From: Phaffia rhodozyma
Lineage: Eukaryota > Basidiomycota > Tremellomycetes > Cystofilobasidiales > Mrakiaceae
DNA: 64,000 nucleotides
Direction: 5' to 3'
Assembly (NCBI GenBank): GCA_014706385.1
Contig: JACGZH010000004.1
Location: 2,170,001-2,234,000 of the forward strand
Shown here: piece by piece, positions 24,310 to 45,433 of the stretch
Numbering within the stretch: the stretch's first letter is position 1
Layout: the number at the start of each line of letters is the position of its first letter
The notes under the pieces: model-generated
What the model was told of the DNA's origin: nothing
What the model saw: only the letters and a program-made list of their open reading frames with translations
Database searches by the model: none
Program-made: the position numbers and the translations under genes

Positions 24310-26909
24310 TTACGATAGTAAGTTGTAGAGTCCCATGCGACTAGCTGAGAACGACGGCGTGATGGCCGAATTGGACGGAGCCGAGGAATCCTCATCAGGA
24401 TTCTCACTAGGCGGATGCCGACGGCAGCAAGATTCAACCTTTTCTTCTTCTTCACTCGAAGGGTTCAACATTTCCTTCAAACCCAACCCAGGGAACGTCT
24501 TTCTATCCCCAGATGCCAGCGGGGTTGAGATCGAAGTAGGTGGGATTGAGGTCGAAACGGTCGAAGCAGCAGCAGCAGAACTGACTTGCTCTGGTCCAGT
24601 AATCAGGTTCATCGGTCCCCGTTCTGAGTTTTTTCTATCCGCCGCAGGCGGAGGAGAAACGGTCGACAGCCTGGTGACACTCGGGTTGAACTTTGATTTA
24701 GACAAACTATCAAATCTGGTGGTTTCAGGAGGGGCCATTGATGAGTCCACTGCCCGGGTGATCACCCTGGTATGTGATCTCGACGGGCCGGCAGAATAAC
24801 CTTCCCTTCCTTCTGGCATCGGGCTCCCTCCGACATGACCAATGGCGGAACCGAAGGCGGACGAGATATTCGAGCCGTAGGAAGAAGACCGGTCCAACGA
24901 AGCGGACAATGAAGGATTGGAGAATCTTCCGGGAAACGAAGAGTCTGTCGTTCGTGGGGACCAACCTATCGGGCTCTGACAATAAACATTTGAGGGTTGT
25001 CTGTCATCAGAGATCGTCTCGTTGGAAGCGCTTCTTTCGGGTAACGGTCGGTGATACAACAAATATGAGGTCGTTGAAGAAGAGTTCGAGGACGGACTCG
25101 AAGGTCTACGAATAGGAGGAATGTTTAATGGAGGCAAAGTGATATTTGAGGGTTGTTCATGAGGATGGTGATGGGGGTGGTGATCACGATAGAAGAGAGG
25201 ATAGGATAGATTAGGAGGCAAGTGAGCCTGTGTCGTCAAAGAACTAGGAGTGTATCTTCCGAGGGGAGTCGATCCAACCGACTTGAATGAGCCTGACGTC
25301 GGATGAGGAGAGTCTTCTTTTGGTCGTGCTGGTGCTAGATGATGAGAGATGATGAGAGGGTAGGATGGTGACTGACGATTTAGTAAATCATCTGACTGAT
25401 GCGGCGAACGGGAACAATGTGCATGCGATAAAGAAGGTGTTGATGATGGGAATGAAGGAGTCCGGATCTGATGTTGTTGAGCCACGTCATGCGAAAGTCC
25501 ATGAGAATTAGTCTCAATGTCTGTCGAGCCACGTGCACAAACCACATGGCTTGCATCATCAACGGCCATCGAGTATGCTGTTTGAGGTTCTTTTTGATAC
25601 CTTGCCACCTCGGTCTCGGCCACTCTGACGCGTTTGCCGACGCCTTGACTATTCGGACTTGCACTCCTTCGACGATCTTTCGTCTTGCCGGAGTTTATGG
25701 ACAAGCGATCTCCATCGTGATCGTCACCTCCAGTCAAAGATTTGCCAATCGATGCTCGGCTATTTTTATATTGACTGGAAGGTTTAGAAGGCTTGTTGGC
25801 CGTCAGGTTGTTGCTTCGAACGCGTGACTTGGTACTTAATCCGGCTGGGGGAAGCGCTGATTCGACACGTTCTGTAGATTTTCATGCGAGGGTGGACGCA
25901 AAGTGAAATAAGATGATACAAACGAGGAGAAGGAGAAGGAAATGAATGAGAAATCAGATGATCACAAAAGAAGAGAGAGAGAGAGAGCAAAAAAGAAATG
26001 CATGGCAGAGAAATCGAGTCTCTTACGATCAGTGACGGGAGGCTGTTTTGGAGAAAATGCTTGAAATGCTTCCGAAAGGATAGACCGACAGATATGGATT
26101 TCCTTCCTGCAGGTATTTTTTTAAAGATCAATTTAACAATAGAGTTTCACCCACTATTCAACATCACTAGACACATGTATGAAGGATAAGAAAAGAGGGT
26201 TTAAAACACAGGCTTACCCAAGGATCTCGTACAGATCGAATCGAACTCGATATTCGCCCTCCTGACGGACACTGAGATCAGGGAAGACAAACACCCCAAC
26301 GTCCTTCTGAAGTTGTATTTGGAGTTGGTATAACGATGACACTGTCGAACCGATGAGGAACCGGTTCTTGCCATCTTTGGAGGCATGTAAGTCTGGATAG
26401 ACGCCGGTCTTGGCGTCCGGGGTAGCATTTGTTAACGTGGCATTCCTGTGGTTGTACACCAATGAATGGTAGGTGATATTGGTAGTGAGTTTAAGATGAA
26501 AGAGGAGCGGGACAAACACAAGAGAACGCGCACTGACATGAAGTAGTATGGGTCTTTTATTGTAGAAGTGGACGTTTTCATATTTTGTGATGACGGAAAA
26601 GAGTCCGGAGATAGCCAAGATGAGTAGAAGCTTCAAGACCGAGCGAGCAGAGGAAATAAGAAAGAACGTACTTTGCAGAAAACTTCGACTCTTTGAGCGA
26701 GGTCCGCCCTCTTTCTTGATGTTCTCTTTTCTCTTTTGGTCTAATTCATGAGCTACAGCGTCGCCTACCATGAGGTCTGGTTGGAAGGAGCCTGATTTTT
26801 TAAGGTTTGGGCTGCCGGAAGGGTTGATCACATTGAGTTGAATGACCGGTGCAGGGTTGATTGGGGATCTGTCGACTGTAGTTGTATCATTGATAGACAA
26901 CGATGACAT
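24310..26909 (-). CDS. Velvet-domain transcriptional regulator
   Basis: Velvet proteins are fungal DNA-binding regulators that link light and development to secondary metabolism; they act as homo- or heterodimers in the nucleus. The velvet fold is read across four exons: NPAPVIQLNV at the start, then HFYNKRPILLHVS, then FLIGSTVSSLYQLQIQ and the hallmark VFVFPDLSVRQEGEYRVRFDLYEI, then ICRSILSEAFQAFSPKQPP, which matches the C-terminal CKSI-S-F-V block. A basic stretch follows (STKSRVRSNNLTANKPSK). The rest (about 25800-24310, roughly 480 residues) is a disordered Ser/Pro-rich tail with a His-rich patch (HHPHHHPHE), and contains GLGLKEMLNPSSEEEE close to the end. The start ATG at 26909 begins MSSLSINDTTTVDRSP. 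Which subclass (VosA, VelB or VeA) it belongs to is not decided. Confidence 0.85.
25973..25986. repeat. (GA)n microsatellite in a velvet intron
   Basis: A short run of GA dinucleotides (GAGAGAGAGAGAGA) inside the intron upstream of the C-terminal velvet exon. Confidence 0.7.
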
Positions 26910-27599
26910 GTGTAAGAGGAAATGTCGATAGTATCACTGGTTAAGAGACACACACACTCTCTCTCTGATACGTACTCTTGTGGCCGAATCCAACAGTTCT
27001 AGCACATTTTGGCTGTTGAACGAACGAGAGGTCATACACGCTATGTAAAGAACGGAAAACATGAGTCGAGAAAAAGATAATGTGGTTTAAGCGATCTGAG
27101 CAAGAGAACACGATGCGTGTAGAAGTGATAGTTGTTTCTGGCTATTTTAAGAGACTGTCAGAGCGGCCTTATTCTGACTCTTGCTCAAGACCTTCCACAT
27201 CGGACTGCAATATCGCTCGACTTGGATCTGTGCTCTTCTGAACCTCCGTGCTTCAGTCAAAGATGAGTCTTTGTTTCGGAAGGGATGAAACAAGTGGTTG
27301 TGTCTCACCACAAGATTTGCTCCGTTCTGACGTTTGGATTAGGTCAAGACCAAGAGACGCACAGACAACAACATTGGATGTTCCGAGTGTCTGGAGTAAA
27401 GATGGAACGGGACGGATGTTTCGAACGCCCGGAGCGAAAGAAAATAGAGAGAAATAACAAAAATACCCACGTGTTTTGTCGACTAGAATTCTTGACCTGA
27501 CGGGTTTGACAGAAACGATCCTCCATTGGCAAATCTTCGACTAAGAAGGTGTCTATAGGTGTTGGAAGAAGAACCGGGCTGGCTCGGCGGAAGAAAGGG

Positions 27600-27633
<34 letters not shown>
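27600..27633 (+). repeat. Poly(A) tract, 34 nt
   Basis: An uninterrupted run of 34 adenines. It is the longest homopolymer in the window and sits in non-coding DNA. Confidence 0.95.
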
Positions 27634-27636
<3 letters not shown>

Positions 27637-28024
27637 TAGCAGGTTTTTGTTGATTTAGGCTATTTCACTGCAGTCCTGGCAGACGTTGGATGAATATAGT
27701 CTAGGTTGATCAAGAGAAGAAGAGTAAATGATGAGAATTTGGATCACGATGCAAGCTTAGATTGCGAAACATACAAGTGAGAAGAACAGGGATGATGTTC
27801 TGGAAACAGTTGTGGAATAAAGAACGTCATTTTTTTTTTGAAAGGACGTTAGCTCTGTGTGTATCTTGTGCTAGTGTTTGGAGTTATCGAAAGATACAAA
27901 ACGGGGCAAAGAACACGAACAGAAAGAGACGAGAGATTCACGAATTGATGCGGTTGAAAAGATGGATAGGATGGTCACCTACAGACGGAAACCGGCTAGA
28001 TGGAGATGAAGAAGGTGAAGGAAC

Positions 28025-28066
28025 AAGGAACCAAAAATAAGGAACAAAAAATAAGGAACAAAAAAT
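28025..28066 (+). repeat. Tandem repeat, three copies of a 14-bp unit
   Basis: Three back-to-back units of AAGGAACAAAAAAT; the first differs by one base (C for A at its eighth position). They are followed by a purine-rich stretch of non-coding DNA. Confidence 0.9.
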
Positions 28067-29086
28067 ACGGGCGCGGAAGAACTGTAAATCAGGGCAGAGG
28101 AACAAGAAAATCGGGACAGGGAGATCGACAGAGGAACCGGTGGGTGAACTATAAACTTAAAAAGGCAAGAGGAAATCCTTTGAAAAAAGAAAGAAGAAAA
28201 GAACAGGAAAAAAGTTCTTCCAGTGGCCATGCCCGGTTTCACCGCTCTGATCTTCAGCCTGCTCTGCTTGAACCCACGTTGATGACAACAATCTTAAGGT
28301 ATGTAAAGAGAGGCCCGCGCGCCAGTCTCTATATCGTCACCTTGGAGTGAAGAGCTTGACGTCATACAACGATCGACATGCAACCCAGGCGGCCACGAGC
28401 TCGATCACAGACCCTCGTGCGAACGAGCTTATTGAGGACACAACCAATCAATCTCAGGAGCACGCACCCACACACGACCACGCAATCTACATGACATTTG
28501 TCCGACAAGGATCTCTAGTGACATATATCTTGTATTTATATCTTAGTATGTTGAACTTATGCCTGCACGATTAGACTATCGGATCGATCTTCCTGGGTAG
28601 CTTAATTAGTCCGAGGCTGCTGTGCACAGGTCCAGATAATCAGGTTTGTTTAGTCTTATATATCTCTTTAGCTCCACGTTTCTTCTCTTCGGCCTTTTCA
28701 GCAAACGCCTGGTCTAATCGAGTACATGCAGAAAATCCTTACTCTTGCTAGTTTCCAATGATTCCAACTAGTCCTCGTGCTTCTTCACAGTTTGCTTTGC
28801 TTTTTTAAACTTTCCCTATGCTGATTTCATGTAGTTTCGACTTAATACATCCGAAAAAGACCGGACATGTACACCGCCATGCCGTTTATTGTTCTACTTA
28901 TACTCAATGCCCGCGACGGACCCAAATATCGGGCCAACCCTAACATGAATATTGCCACGTGTCGGATAAAGACGCGCCCGGCATTCGTGTATCTTCCATG
29001 GGTTAATTGTTTTACGCGTCTCGACTTTGTCAACTCCTCGTTTGCATGAATCATCCAAGACACTCTTGACCAAATCCTTTCTTTGG

Positions 29087-30788
29087 ATGTCTGACTTTTT
29101 CGCCTCGCTTGACGCGCTGAACGAGGATCCGTTTTATCAGGATACTAGGATCGATCTTGATATGGATCTTGCTCTCTCGCGGCTTCACCGAGTTCATCAC
29201 TCGTCCAAAAAGAGAACAGTCCGCGGATGCCATGATCTTGAGCTCACTGTCAACAGGGAACCTACCAGCCGATCCAAACAGACTCTGCTTTCACCTGGCT
29301 CGCTGTCTCCTTCAGCAATCTCTCCTTTGGACACATCAACGAGTTCCAGGTCGATCGACTTGAGAAAGGTTACTCTTCTTCGATCGTTAGTCTCCGGTCC
29401 AGGTTCACGTCCAAAACCCGAACAGCAGCCCCCGATAGCCTCTAATCAGAGTGTCAACCACGCTCGTACTTCTATGAATCAGGACGCCCAGGGAGAGCAT
29501 TATTTCGTGAATCAAACGTTCAGTCACCCACCATCATCGGATATGGTCTCTCCCTCTTCACTTTCCTTTGGAAGCGGTCTTTCAGAGCAACCGGATCATC
29601 CAATTCCCTTACATACAAACCCACCCATTCTCCGATCTGTCAGTCCTATCTCTACTCAGATGGCATTCGACCTCCTCTCAAACGTCACCACTCCCAATAC
29701 CTCTAAACTTGAGCCTGACGAGCGGCCCCCTGTGTCACTCTCACGGCCACCACATATTGAAAACGCCCTTGTCGCCGTTGCCAGACGATCGAAACAACGC
29801 TCGACGGATAAAGCCGTTCACAAAGAGCCGAGGCATGTCAAGCGTCTCCGGTTGGCTGCGGCTGCTGCTGATACAGAAAACCAGACAACCAAGATGTCGA
29901 GTGTTCCTGTTGGAGTGTCGGCGAGAGGGGAAGAAGTTTCGAAGGCAAGAGGAAAAACAAAGTCCAAAACGGGTCCGACGCTGAGGTCATTGTCGGCCGT
30001 AGCCTTGAGACTGAACGAGGCTCTCGAAAGACAGTCCGAGTCCGAGTCAGTATTTATAGAAGCACCAGCTGGGACAGATCCAGGAAGAGGTTCCAGGTTG
30101 CACGTGTTGGCAGGCACGACAGTGTTGATTTTGTGGAAAAGTGTTGAGAGTTTGGTGAACGAGTACCAAGCGAACTGGATCGAGAAGGTTTGCACTTTAT
30201 TCTTCCCGTGTCTGTAGTTCGATACATTAACTATACACTCAATATTTCTAGATCTCGTCGTTGGGAGCAAAAATAGCGATCGAAATCTCGGACGATGTCA
30301 CCCACGTTATCCCAGACTCTTCAGACTTTCCTAGCCATCTGATCCTCAAAAGGTTCAACGTCAGGCACGCAGATGATCTGCCAACAGGTATCAAGTTTGT
30401 AAGAGATCACTGGATCGACTACTCTCACAAAGTGAGTTCTTATCTTTGCCAGGTGCCATGCTATACTTCGATCTAAGTACCTTGTCTTTCCGTTCTCCAA
30501 TCATCCAACCTTAGACCATGAGTAGAGCGGACGAAGAGGCCTTTCTCATGTTTAGCTCTCATCGAACGACCTTTGGGATCGGTCCGTCCTCGAGGTCAGT
30601 CAACATCATCCTTTCAGGTTCTTCTTGGTCGTTGCTTGAATTCGGAACTGATTGCTCGTTCGAATTGTTCTGAAATCGTCTGGTGCAGATCTCCGTCCAA
30701 TTCCCAACCGGCCGCTTTGTTCTCTTCGCTTTCAGTCCCGATAGAATCTACCAGGACTGTCTTTCATAGTCCGACCATTCAGCACTAG
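29087..30788 (+). CDS. BRCT-domain protein, otherwise unknown
   Basis: BRCT domains bind phosphopeptides or other BRCT proteins in DNA repair. The first exon (29087-30188) encodes a long, mostly disordered N-terminal region. A BRCT domain starts at its end (SRLHVLAGTTVLILW...ANWIEK) and continues into exon 2 (ISSLGAKIAIEISDDVTHVI, GIKFVRDHWIDYSHK), with the conserved GA-turn, the DDVTHV strand and the W-x-D near the end. Exon 2 ends at 30431. Two further exons (30514-30593 and 30689-30788) give a short tail ending SPTIQH. All joins keep the frame. The total is about 480 residues. The single BRCT resembles that of X-family DNA polymerases, but no polymerase domain follows in the next 900 bp. 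The start is the first in-frame ATG, LWMSDFF. Confidence 0.7.
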
Positions 30789-31668
30789 CTCTTTTAGACA
30801 GGCAGTCTGATTGAACTCTTCTTGTCTTGACATCATATATCAACCGCATAAACATAGGCTCGACTTTGTTTGCCAACACTGTCGAAGCTAATGATGTCCA
30901 TAAAAGTAGGTTCATGGACTTGGAACAATATATCGACACCTTCTTTCATCCGTTCAACTGCCGAATCATACATCAGAGCAAGTGTGTCTACGCGGTCCGT
31001 TCCCTTATGGGCCGATGGTTGACAGCATGTGTGTATACCGATATCGTTCCGTTCGTAGGCTTGGTCTTCTGTTTCTGCGTCGATCACGCCTAGTGGACAC
31101 ACGGGCGATCCAGGAGATAATCCTTCTCACCAGCGACGACAGGAGATCCCTCATCCATGACGGGAGCTATCCTAACGAGTGTTGCAGTTCGGATGTCTTC
31201 TAACAGAACATGAAGGATGTCCTTATAAGAGCAAGATTAGTTGGACGCTTGACGGAGCGTTCTGATTGGATGGATTTTCAGCCTTCGGGTTCGCACGACG
31301 CCGTCTTTTTTTTCTTTTGGCTCTACTATATTTCAAGCCCACAAACAGATACAACCTGCCGACGCATAACATGTGATGTAGAGCAATAGAACATGGTCAT
31401 CCAAAACGAGAACTACATCAGGATCACAGGTCAGACAAGGAAACAGTAAAAGAACCAATAGACATAAAAGAAAACAACACACAAGAAAGAGAAACCGCTA
31501 TGGAAAAAGAGTCAAAAAAGGCTGCAGACGACGCGGTGGAAATTTCCTTCGCTTCTTTTTTCGTCCTCAACGCCCACCCAATCGAATAAAATCCTTAGTA
31601 AACTTTCTGTTCGTCCTTCTCACGAAACAGAATACCAGCGTTTCTTTCCTTGACAGAAACATCCTGTA
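30789..31668. promoter_or_regulatory. Intergenic region upstream of the Zn2Cys6 factor
   Basis: No supported gene. The last part (about 31480-31660) is A-rich then pyrimidine-rich, as expected of a core promoter and leader before the start at 31669. Confidence 0.4.
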
Positions 31669-34600
31669 ATGTCAGGTAAGAGCATCGTTGTTATTCCTGA
31701 CCTATGGATGCCTCGAATGCTCGCTTGGAGAGGAGGCCGGTCGTGCTTTCTCTTCTCTCGGAGGTTGCCGTCAAATTCAGGTTTACTCACCGGCTTCGAC
31801 CGACGACGGTTTCGACCTCGTTTGTGCTCCTTTCTTTTCCTCTGTATGATCTTTGAAAACATCTTCTCCCCTGGGATGGATCACTTGGGCTGATGCAGAT
31901 ATCGGAGGAACTCATACGGTCGCCAGAGCTATCTCTGCATGCGCCAGATGTAGGTCCAGGAAATCGAAGGTTTGTTCGTTTGCGAGCTTCAACTTCTATC
32001 CATCCTGTACGGTTTGAACTGATGAGGTCGTTACTGACTGTGTTGTTTACCTTGTTCGAAATCATATCAGTGCGACGGAAAGCTTCCAGCTTGTGTAAGT
32101 CATCCATCCATACATCCATCCGCGTTTGTTCGTACGTTCTCTGATCCGTTCTATCTGCGTTCAACAGGGTTCTTGTGTGAAGGTCCGTCTATTTTTTTCC
32201 CCCTCACTAAGAGCCTCAGCTTATAACTCGTCTGAGCTTATTGTTGATGGATTCATCTCTTGATCGCCTAACTCTTGTTTGCTCACATATCATGCCATGC
32301 CATATATATCATGTAGGCAAAAGTCGAGTGTATCGGATTCGATGCGGTCTCTAAGAAGAATGTTTCCAGAAGGTATGTTTTGTGTATCTTCTGATAATGT
32401 ACTTTCTTTTGACTTTCTTTTGTGCTTCCCCATGGCTATTCGACTTCTTTTCTTCGTCTTTTACACATCTATTGATCTGTCTAACCACCCTTTGTAATCT
32501 GAACTGTAGTTATCTCTACGAACTAGAACAAGAGATCGTACAGCTTCGACGAGAGCTTGCTTCTCGAGACGCCGCCACGGCTTCCCAGAACGGTCAAGAA
32601 TCATCAGGTAACGGCAACAGCGGCGATAATTCGAACGGAGTTGGCGCCCACCATCATCCTCTCTCGCCCTCCGAGCATCAATCTCGTTCGTACAACGACG
32701 ATCGTGGGCCTCACCAACAGAACATGACTGGCTCTAATGATGCGTCTCCATCGTACAACGGATTCCATTCCGGTCAACAGGAGATAAAGCCTGATGTTAC
32801 AATGTTTAACCAACCGTACTCTGACAATAACCATCAACAGCAGCAACAAGGATTCTCTGGGCAAATGATGATTGATCCCCAACTTCAATCCTCTTCGTCA
32901 CCTTACCAACCGATGAACCAGTCTTACTTTCGCGCTCAGAGCCATCCTACCTCGACCACCAGTGGAACGCCAGGGGATGCAGGTAGTTCTAACTCTGGAA
33001 GAAAGGATATTGGCAGCTTGGTCAATGGTGTTGGCTTTGCAGGAGTCGAAAGTGGGGAACCCAAGTTTATGGGGACATCTTCCGGAAGTAAGAACTTCAT
33101 AATTCATCATGTATGCGCGCGTGTGCGTATTTGAGGAGAGACGCTGACAGACTTTGATGTGTGTGGAAAAAAACAACAACAACAACAACATGATGACAGT
33201 CTCGTTGGCCCGTATGGTGCTATCATCCGTCATGAAAACGGGACCGGCTGGAGCCACACATCCAAACTACAATCCGAATTCTCAAATCAATCACTACGGC
33301 TCATCCTCCAATACCCCGAACCACGCTGAAGCCGAAGCGCTCGATGCGCTCGCTCAACTGGCCCAACATCCCGAATACACATCTACTCAATCGACTACGG
33401 GATCAAACGCCGTTCCAACTTCGAACCTTCGGGGTGGTGACCCATCCTCTTCGTCCTCTTCATATGCTGTCAGTCCATCCGTTGGAGGCGCACAAGGAAC
33501 GAGTCCGGTCGAGGGTGGGGTGAATGACTCCGGCTCAGTTCCTCCCAAAAGAGAACGGATTCATATCGCAGCTCTTCCTCCGAGAGGAGCCATCGAGCGA
33601 CTTTTGGAGGTGTACGACCAATACATCCAGTTTCAAAACCAGACCTTACATATGCCAAGCTTTATTAGACAATTGACCAGGGTACTCGATGAACCGGATG
33701 AGGCAAGCGAGGTCGATTTATTCTTTGTATTGATGTTTTTAGGTAAGAGTTTATCCTATTTTTATTCAACAGTGACTGTTTAGCTATTAAGCCTAAAATC
33801 TAACTTGTTGTCCGGCAAACTGTCACGATCCGTTCAGCATTGAGCACGATGGCATTGTCCAGAACCATGGACCCCACATCGGATCTAAGGATGTCCTCCG
33901 AGGCTTTTCACGCAGAAGCCATGAAGCACATCGACTGTATCCTGGCCAGTTCGAATCACATAGGAATTCAGGGGATCTTGCTTTGCTGTCAGGTTCGTAG
34001 CACTGATCTGCGCCTTATCTGATACCTCGTGCAAGATTCACATGATTGATTGATCATCGATTGACGCGTCCTTTTCAAACCTCACCTTGTAGTATGCTCT
34101 TTTCAACCCGGGTCGAGGAAGTGAGCTTCAGTTTCATTTTAATTCATGAATTTGATCGATATGACAGCGCTGACGGTTGAAACATGAACGCCGCGTGGCC
34201 TACAGGTATTTGGTACCTTACTGGAATGGCAATGAGGCAATGCATCGAATATGGATACCATCACGAGTCGCCATCGTCATCGGATAACAATCCGTTGGAG
34301 ATTGATATGAAGCGTCGTTTATTCTGGCAGGCTTATAAGGTATGTTCATACGTAAAAGTCTGTTGAGCGCACGACGTTTCAAAATGCTAACAGTGATACT
34401 GCGTATGTCTATAGCTTGATCGTCAGCTATGCTTCAATTTGGGCCGACCACCTATGATCTCGGATGAGTTCATCAATACGCCTGTTCGTCCCTTATATAC
34501 TTATGGCGATTTGAACCAGCCTGTTGATGTCCCTCGTTTTTACAAAACAGTATCCTTCCCTTATGGATGACTCTCTAATCTCTGATTCATCCCTGGGAAC

Positions 34601-36024
34601 GGGCGAGCCTGCGGTTTGCAAGCAGGTCAGTAGACACGTCATCACCATCCGACGAATCCAATCCGACATCCAACGTAGGCTTCATCGAGTCAGTCCTGGA
34701 GACAAGCTATGCCTGATGGGCATGCCCGACGAGGAATGGTTTGCGAATATGTTGGAGCAATTGAAGACTTGGTTGAATAATGTGCCGGTAGGAGATATGA
34801 GCTTACAAAATGGAGCAGAGCAGTGGGCGGTGATGTTTCACAGTCAGTGGCTTTGCTCTTTGTCTTTCGCCTCCACGCGTGCTCCTGTTCAAAAAGACTG
34901 ATAAGATTTTGTGAGGATTTGTGGTAACAGACAGTGTCCTGTTGCTCTTCAGACCTTCTCCGGCTTGCCCTCGGCCTACCCGGGCAGCTCTTTCGGCATG
35001 TCTTCGATCATCAAGTTATCTAATCAGGATTGTGCGACGGATGTATCAGGCCAACAAGATGAATTATTTGTGGCTAGGAGCGCATACGTTGTTTATGGGT
35101 AGGTCACCATCTCATCTCGTCCGAGTTCTCAGTGACTTACAGATCCATGCTTCGTCGTCATCTCTTAGCCGGTATAACTTATCTGTACAGTCTGTGGAAC
35201 GTTGGTAAGTATATACTCTGTCTTCCCCTTTCCCTTTGGTCTTTTTCTATAGCTCACTCTTCCTCAATCTTACATCCGCGTCAATGCATAGCTATCGGCA
35301 ACATCGACGACCCCCCATCTCTTGAGGAATCAATATCAGACATTCAATCATGTACCAGCGTTCTGCAGGCTCTTTCCTGTAAGCACCGTTCTCACTCTGG
35401 TTTTAAATCTGTACTCTATCTATTCTGAACAATCATTCCCTATCATTTTTGCAGTCAACGTCAGCTCCTCCGCCGCTTGCAGAGAAACCTTTGAGATCCT
35501 CAGTACGGCTGTGCTTCGCCGGTTGACCGACGGCGATACTGGCAATTATCTGGACGTGTCTCTCATGCCAGCATCGACGTTGGGGGCTGTTGACTCGGCA
35601 AATTCTGGGTTGAACGACCTCAACGCATTCATGGGTTCTGGTCGACCGGCTTCAGCGTGTGGACCTCACGTGGATGACTCAGCAGAAGATTCGGGTCGAA
35701 CAGCTGATCAGGCTGCTGCACCACTACCATCAGATCTGCAGGGTCTAGATGATTTGTTCTTGAAGCCCCTCGGTATGTCCCTTTCCTCAGATTCTTCTTT
35801 GACACTCATCGCCTTGACCGATCACAAACAAATATCAAATCTGTGCTGTTCTGATCTGTCATTTGGTTGTCTCGCTCTTTTTAGGCTCTCATATGAGTAG
35901 CTTTGAATCTACACGGGATCCTTTCGGCAGTCAAGCCCCTGGCGACCACTCATTCGATCAACAGAGTGTCTTTGACAACATCATCAACTCTCCTGCTCCC
36001 ATGGCCAGCTTTTCTGCTCAATAG
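31669..36024 (+). CDS. Zn2Cys6 fungal transcription factor
   Basis: A nuclear regulator with an N-terminal zinc cluster and a middle fungal-specific transcription-factor domain. The cluster reassembles exactly to C-x2-C-x6-C-x6-C-x2-C-x6-C (CARCRSRKSK | CDGKLPAC | GSCVK | AKVEC). It is spread over exons 31899-31969, 32071-32094 (24 nt), 32168-32182 (15 nt) and 32317-32372. The next exon begins at 32510 with the dimerisation coil (YLYELEQEIVQLRREL). The likely start is a 7-nt first coding exon, ATGTCAG, at 31669-31675, spliced over 223 nt to 31899; this is the least certain part. A Gln/Asn/Ser-rich spacer follows, then the fungal_trans domain (VDLFFVLMFL, IGIQGILLCCQ, WYLTGMAMRQCIEYGYH, KRRLFWQAYKLDRQLCFNLGRPP). 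The C-terminus ends in a Ser/Gln-rich tail at 36024. Targets are unknown. Confidence 0.87.
33171..33191 (+). repeat. (AAC)n microsatellite in an intron
   Basis: Seven AAC units just upstream of the splice acceptor at about 33200 in the Zn2Cys6 gene. Confidence 0.75.
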
Positions 36025-36392
36025 CCTCTCCCGTGTGTGATTATCTCTCCCGGTCCACGTTTCAGTCATCAAAACATCTAGTTTACTCATCATCTTATCT
36101 CCATTTCCTCTTCGTTTCTCCTTTTGTATGTTGCTTGATAAACGCGAATCTGCGAAAATTTATCTTACAGTTGTCTAACTATAAATTCCAACTTATGTAT
36201 AGGAAGAGATTAGATGTCTTGGATTACAGAATACCCGTCATTACATGAATGTCAACACTAAGCACAATCTGATACAGACGTATATACACACGATAACGCT
36301 ATTTCATCCGCGCTCACAACAAAAACGTCGAATCAAGAATATCTTGTAACGTTCGTTCTGCCGATAAGTCCTTGCTTGGCTCTGGACCTATT
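36025..36392. other. Convergent intergenic region
   Basis: 368 bp between the stop codons of the Zn2Cys6 factor and the remodeler. AT-rich, no gene visible; holds both 3' ends. Confidence 0.5.
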
Positions 36393-45129
<8,737 letters not shown>

Positions 45130-45433
45130 TGGGTGCCGCGGTGAAAGTGCTGTCTGAGAGATCCTATTTCTAACTGGAGTTGACCGAGTGAATATCTGCA
45201 GACCCTATAACGTCTGATGACTCTGGACGGAGAAGCTTAGAGTATGTGTGCAGCTGATACAAGATAGCTGGTATGACGACTCAGCCGAATAGAACGAAAT
45301 GGGATGGATGGGGAGAACAGGTTAAGCAGACGAGAGCATCCGGTGGCCAGCAGGATAGTAAGAATCCGTCCTAGTCAATTTGATAAGATTCCTTATTGAC
45401 TTTCGTAATGATGTTTGTCCTCTCCCATACACC
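45130..45433. promoter_or_regulatory. Divergent promoter of the remodeler and RER2
   Basis: A 304-bp gap between outward-reading start codons. It is short enough that the two genes probably share core elements; no TATA-like motif stands out. Confidence 0.4.

Larger units (their letters stand above)
26910..29086. other. Gene-poor divergent intergenic region
   Basis: About 2.2 kb between the velvet start codon (minus) and the BRCT-gene start codon (plus). Small open frames on both strands (for example 27248-27457, 27762-28040 and 28347-28574) show no domain, no plausible splice partners and no strong start context, so I do not call genes. The stretch contains a 34-nt poly(A) tract and a 14-bp tandem repeat. 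It probably holds long leaders and regulatory DNA for the velvet gene. Confidence 0.5.

Noticed and set aside
27248..28574. Small plus-strand frames in the velvet-BRCT gap
   Set aside because: Short, no domain, biased by purine-rich sequence; not supportable as genes.
28560..28640. tRNA-like stretch
   Set aside because: No A-box/B-box pair or foldable acceptor stem could be found.
30789..31200. Possible polymerase-coding exons after the BRCT gene
   Set aside because: Frames here contain no X-family polymerase motif and the BRCT frame closes with a stop at 30788.
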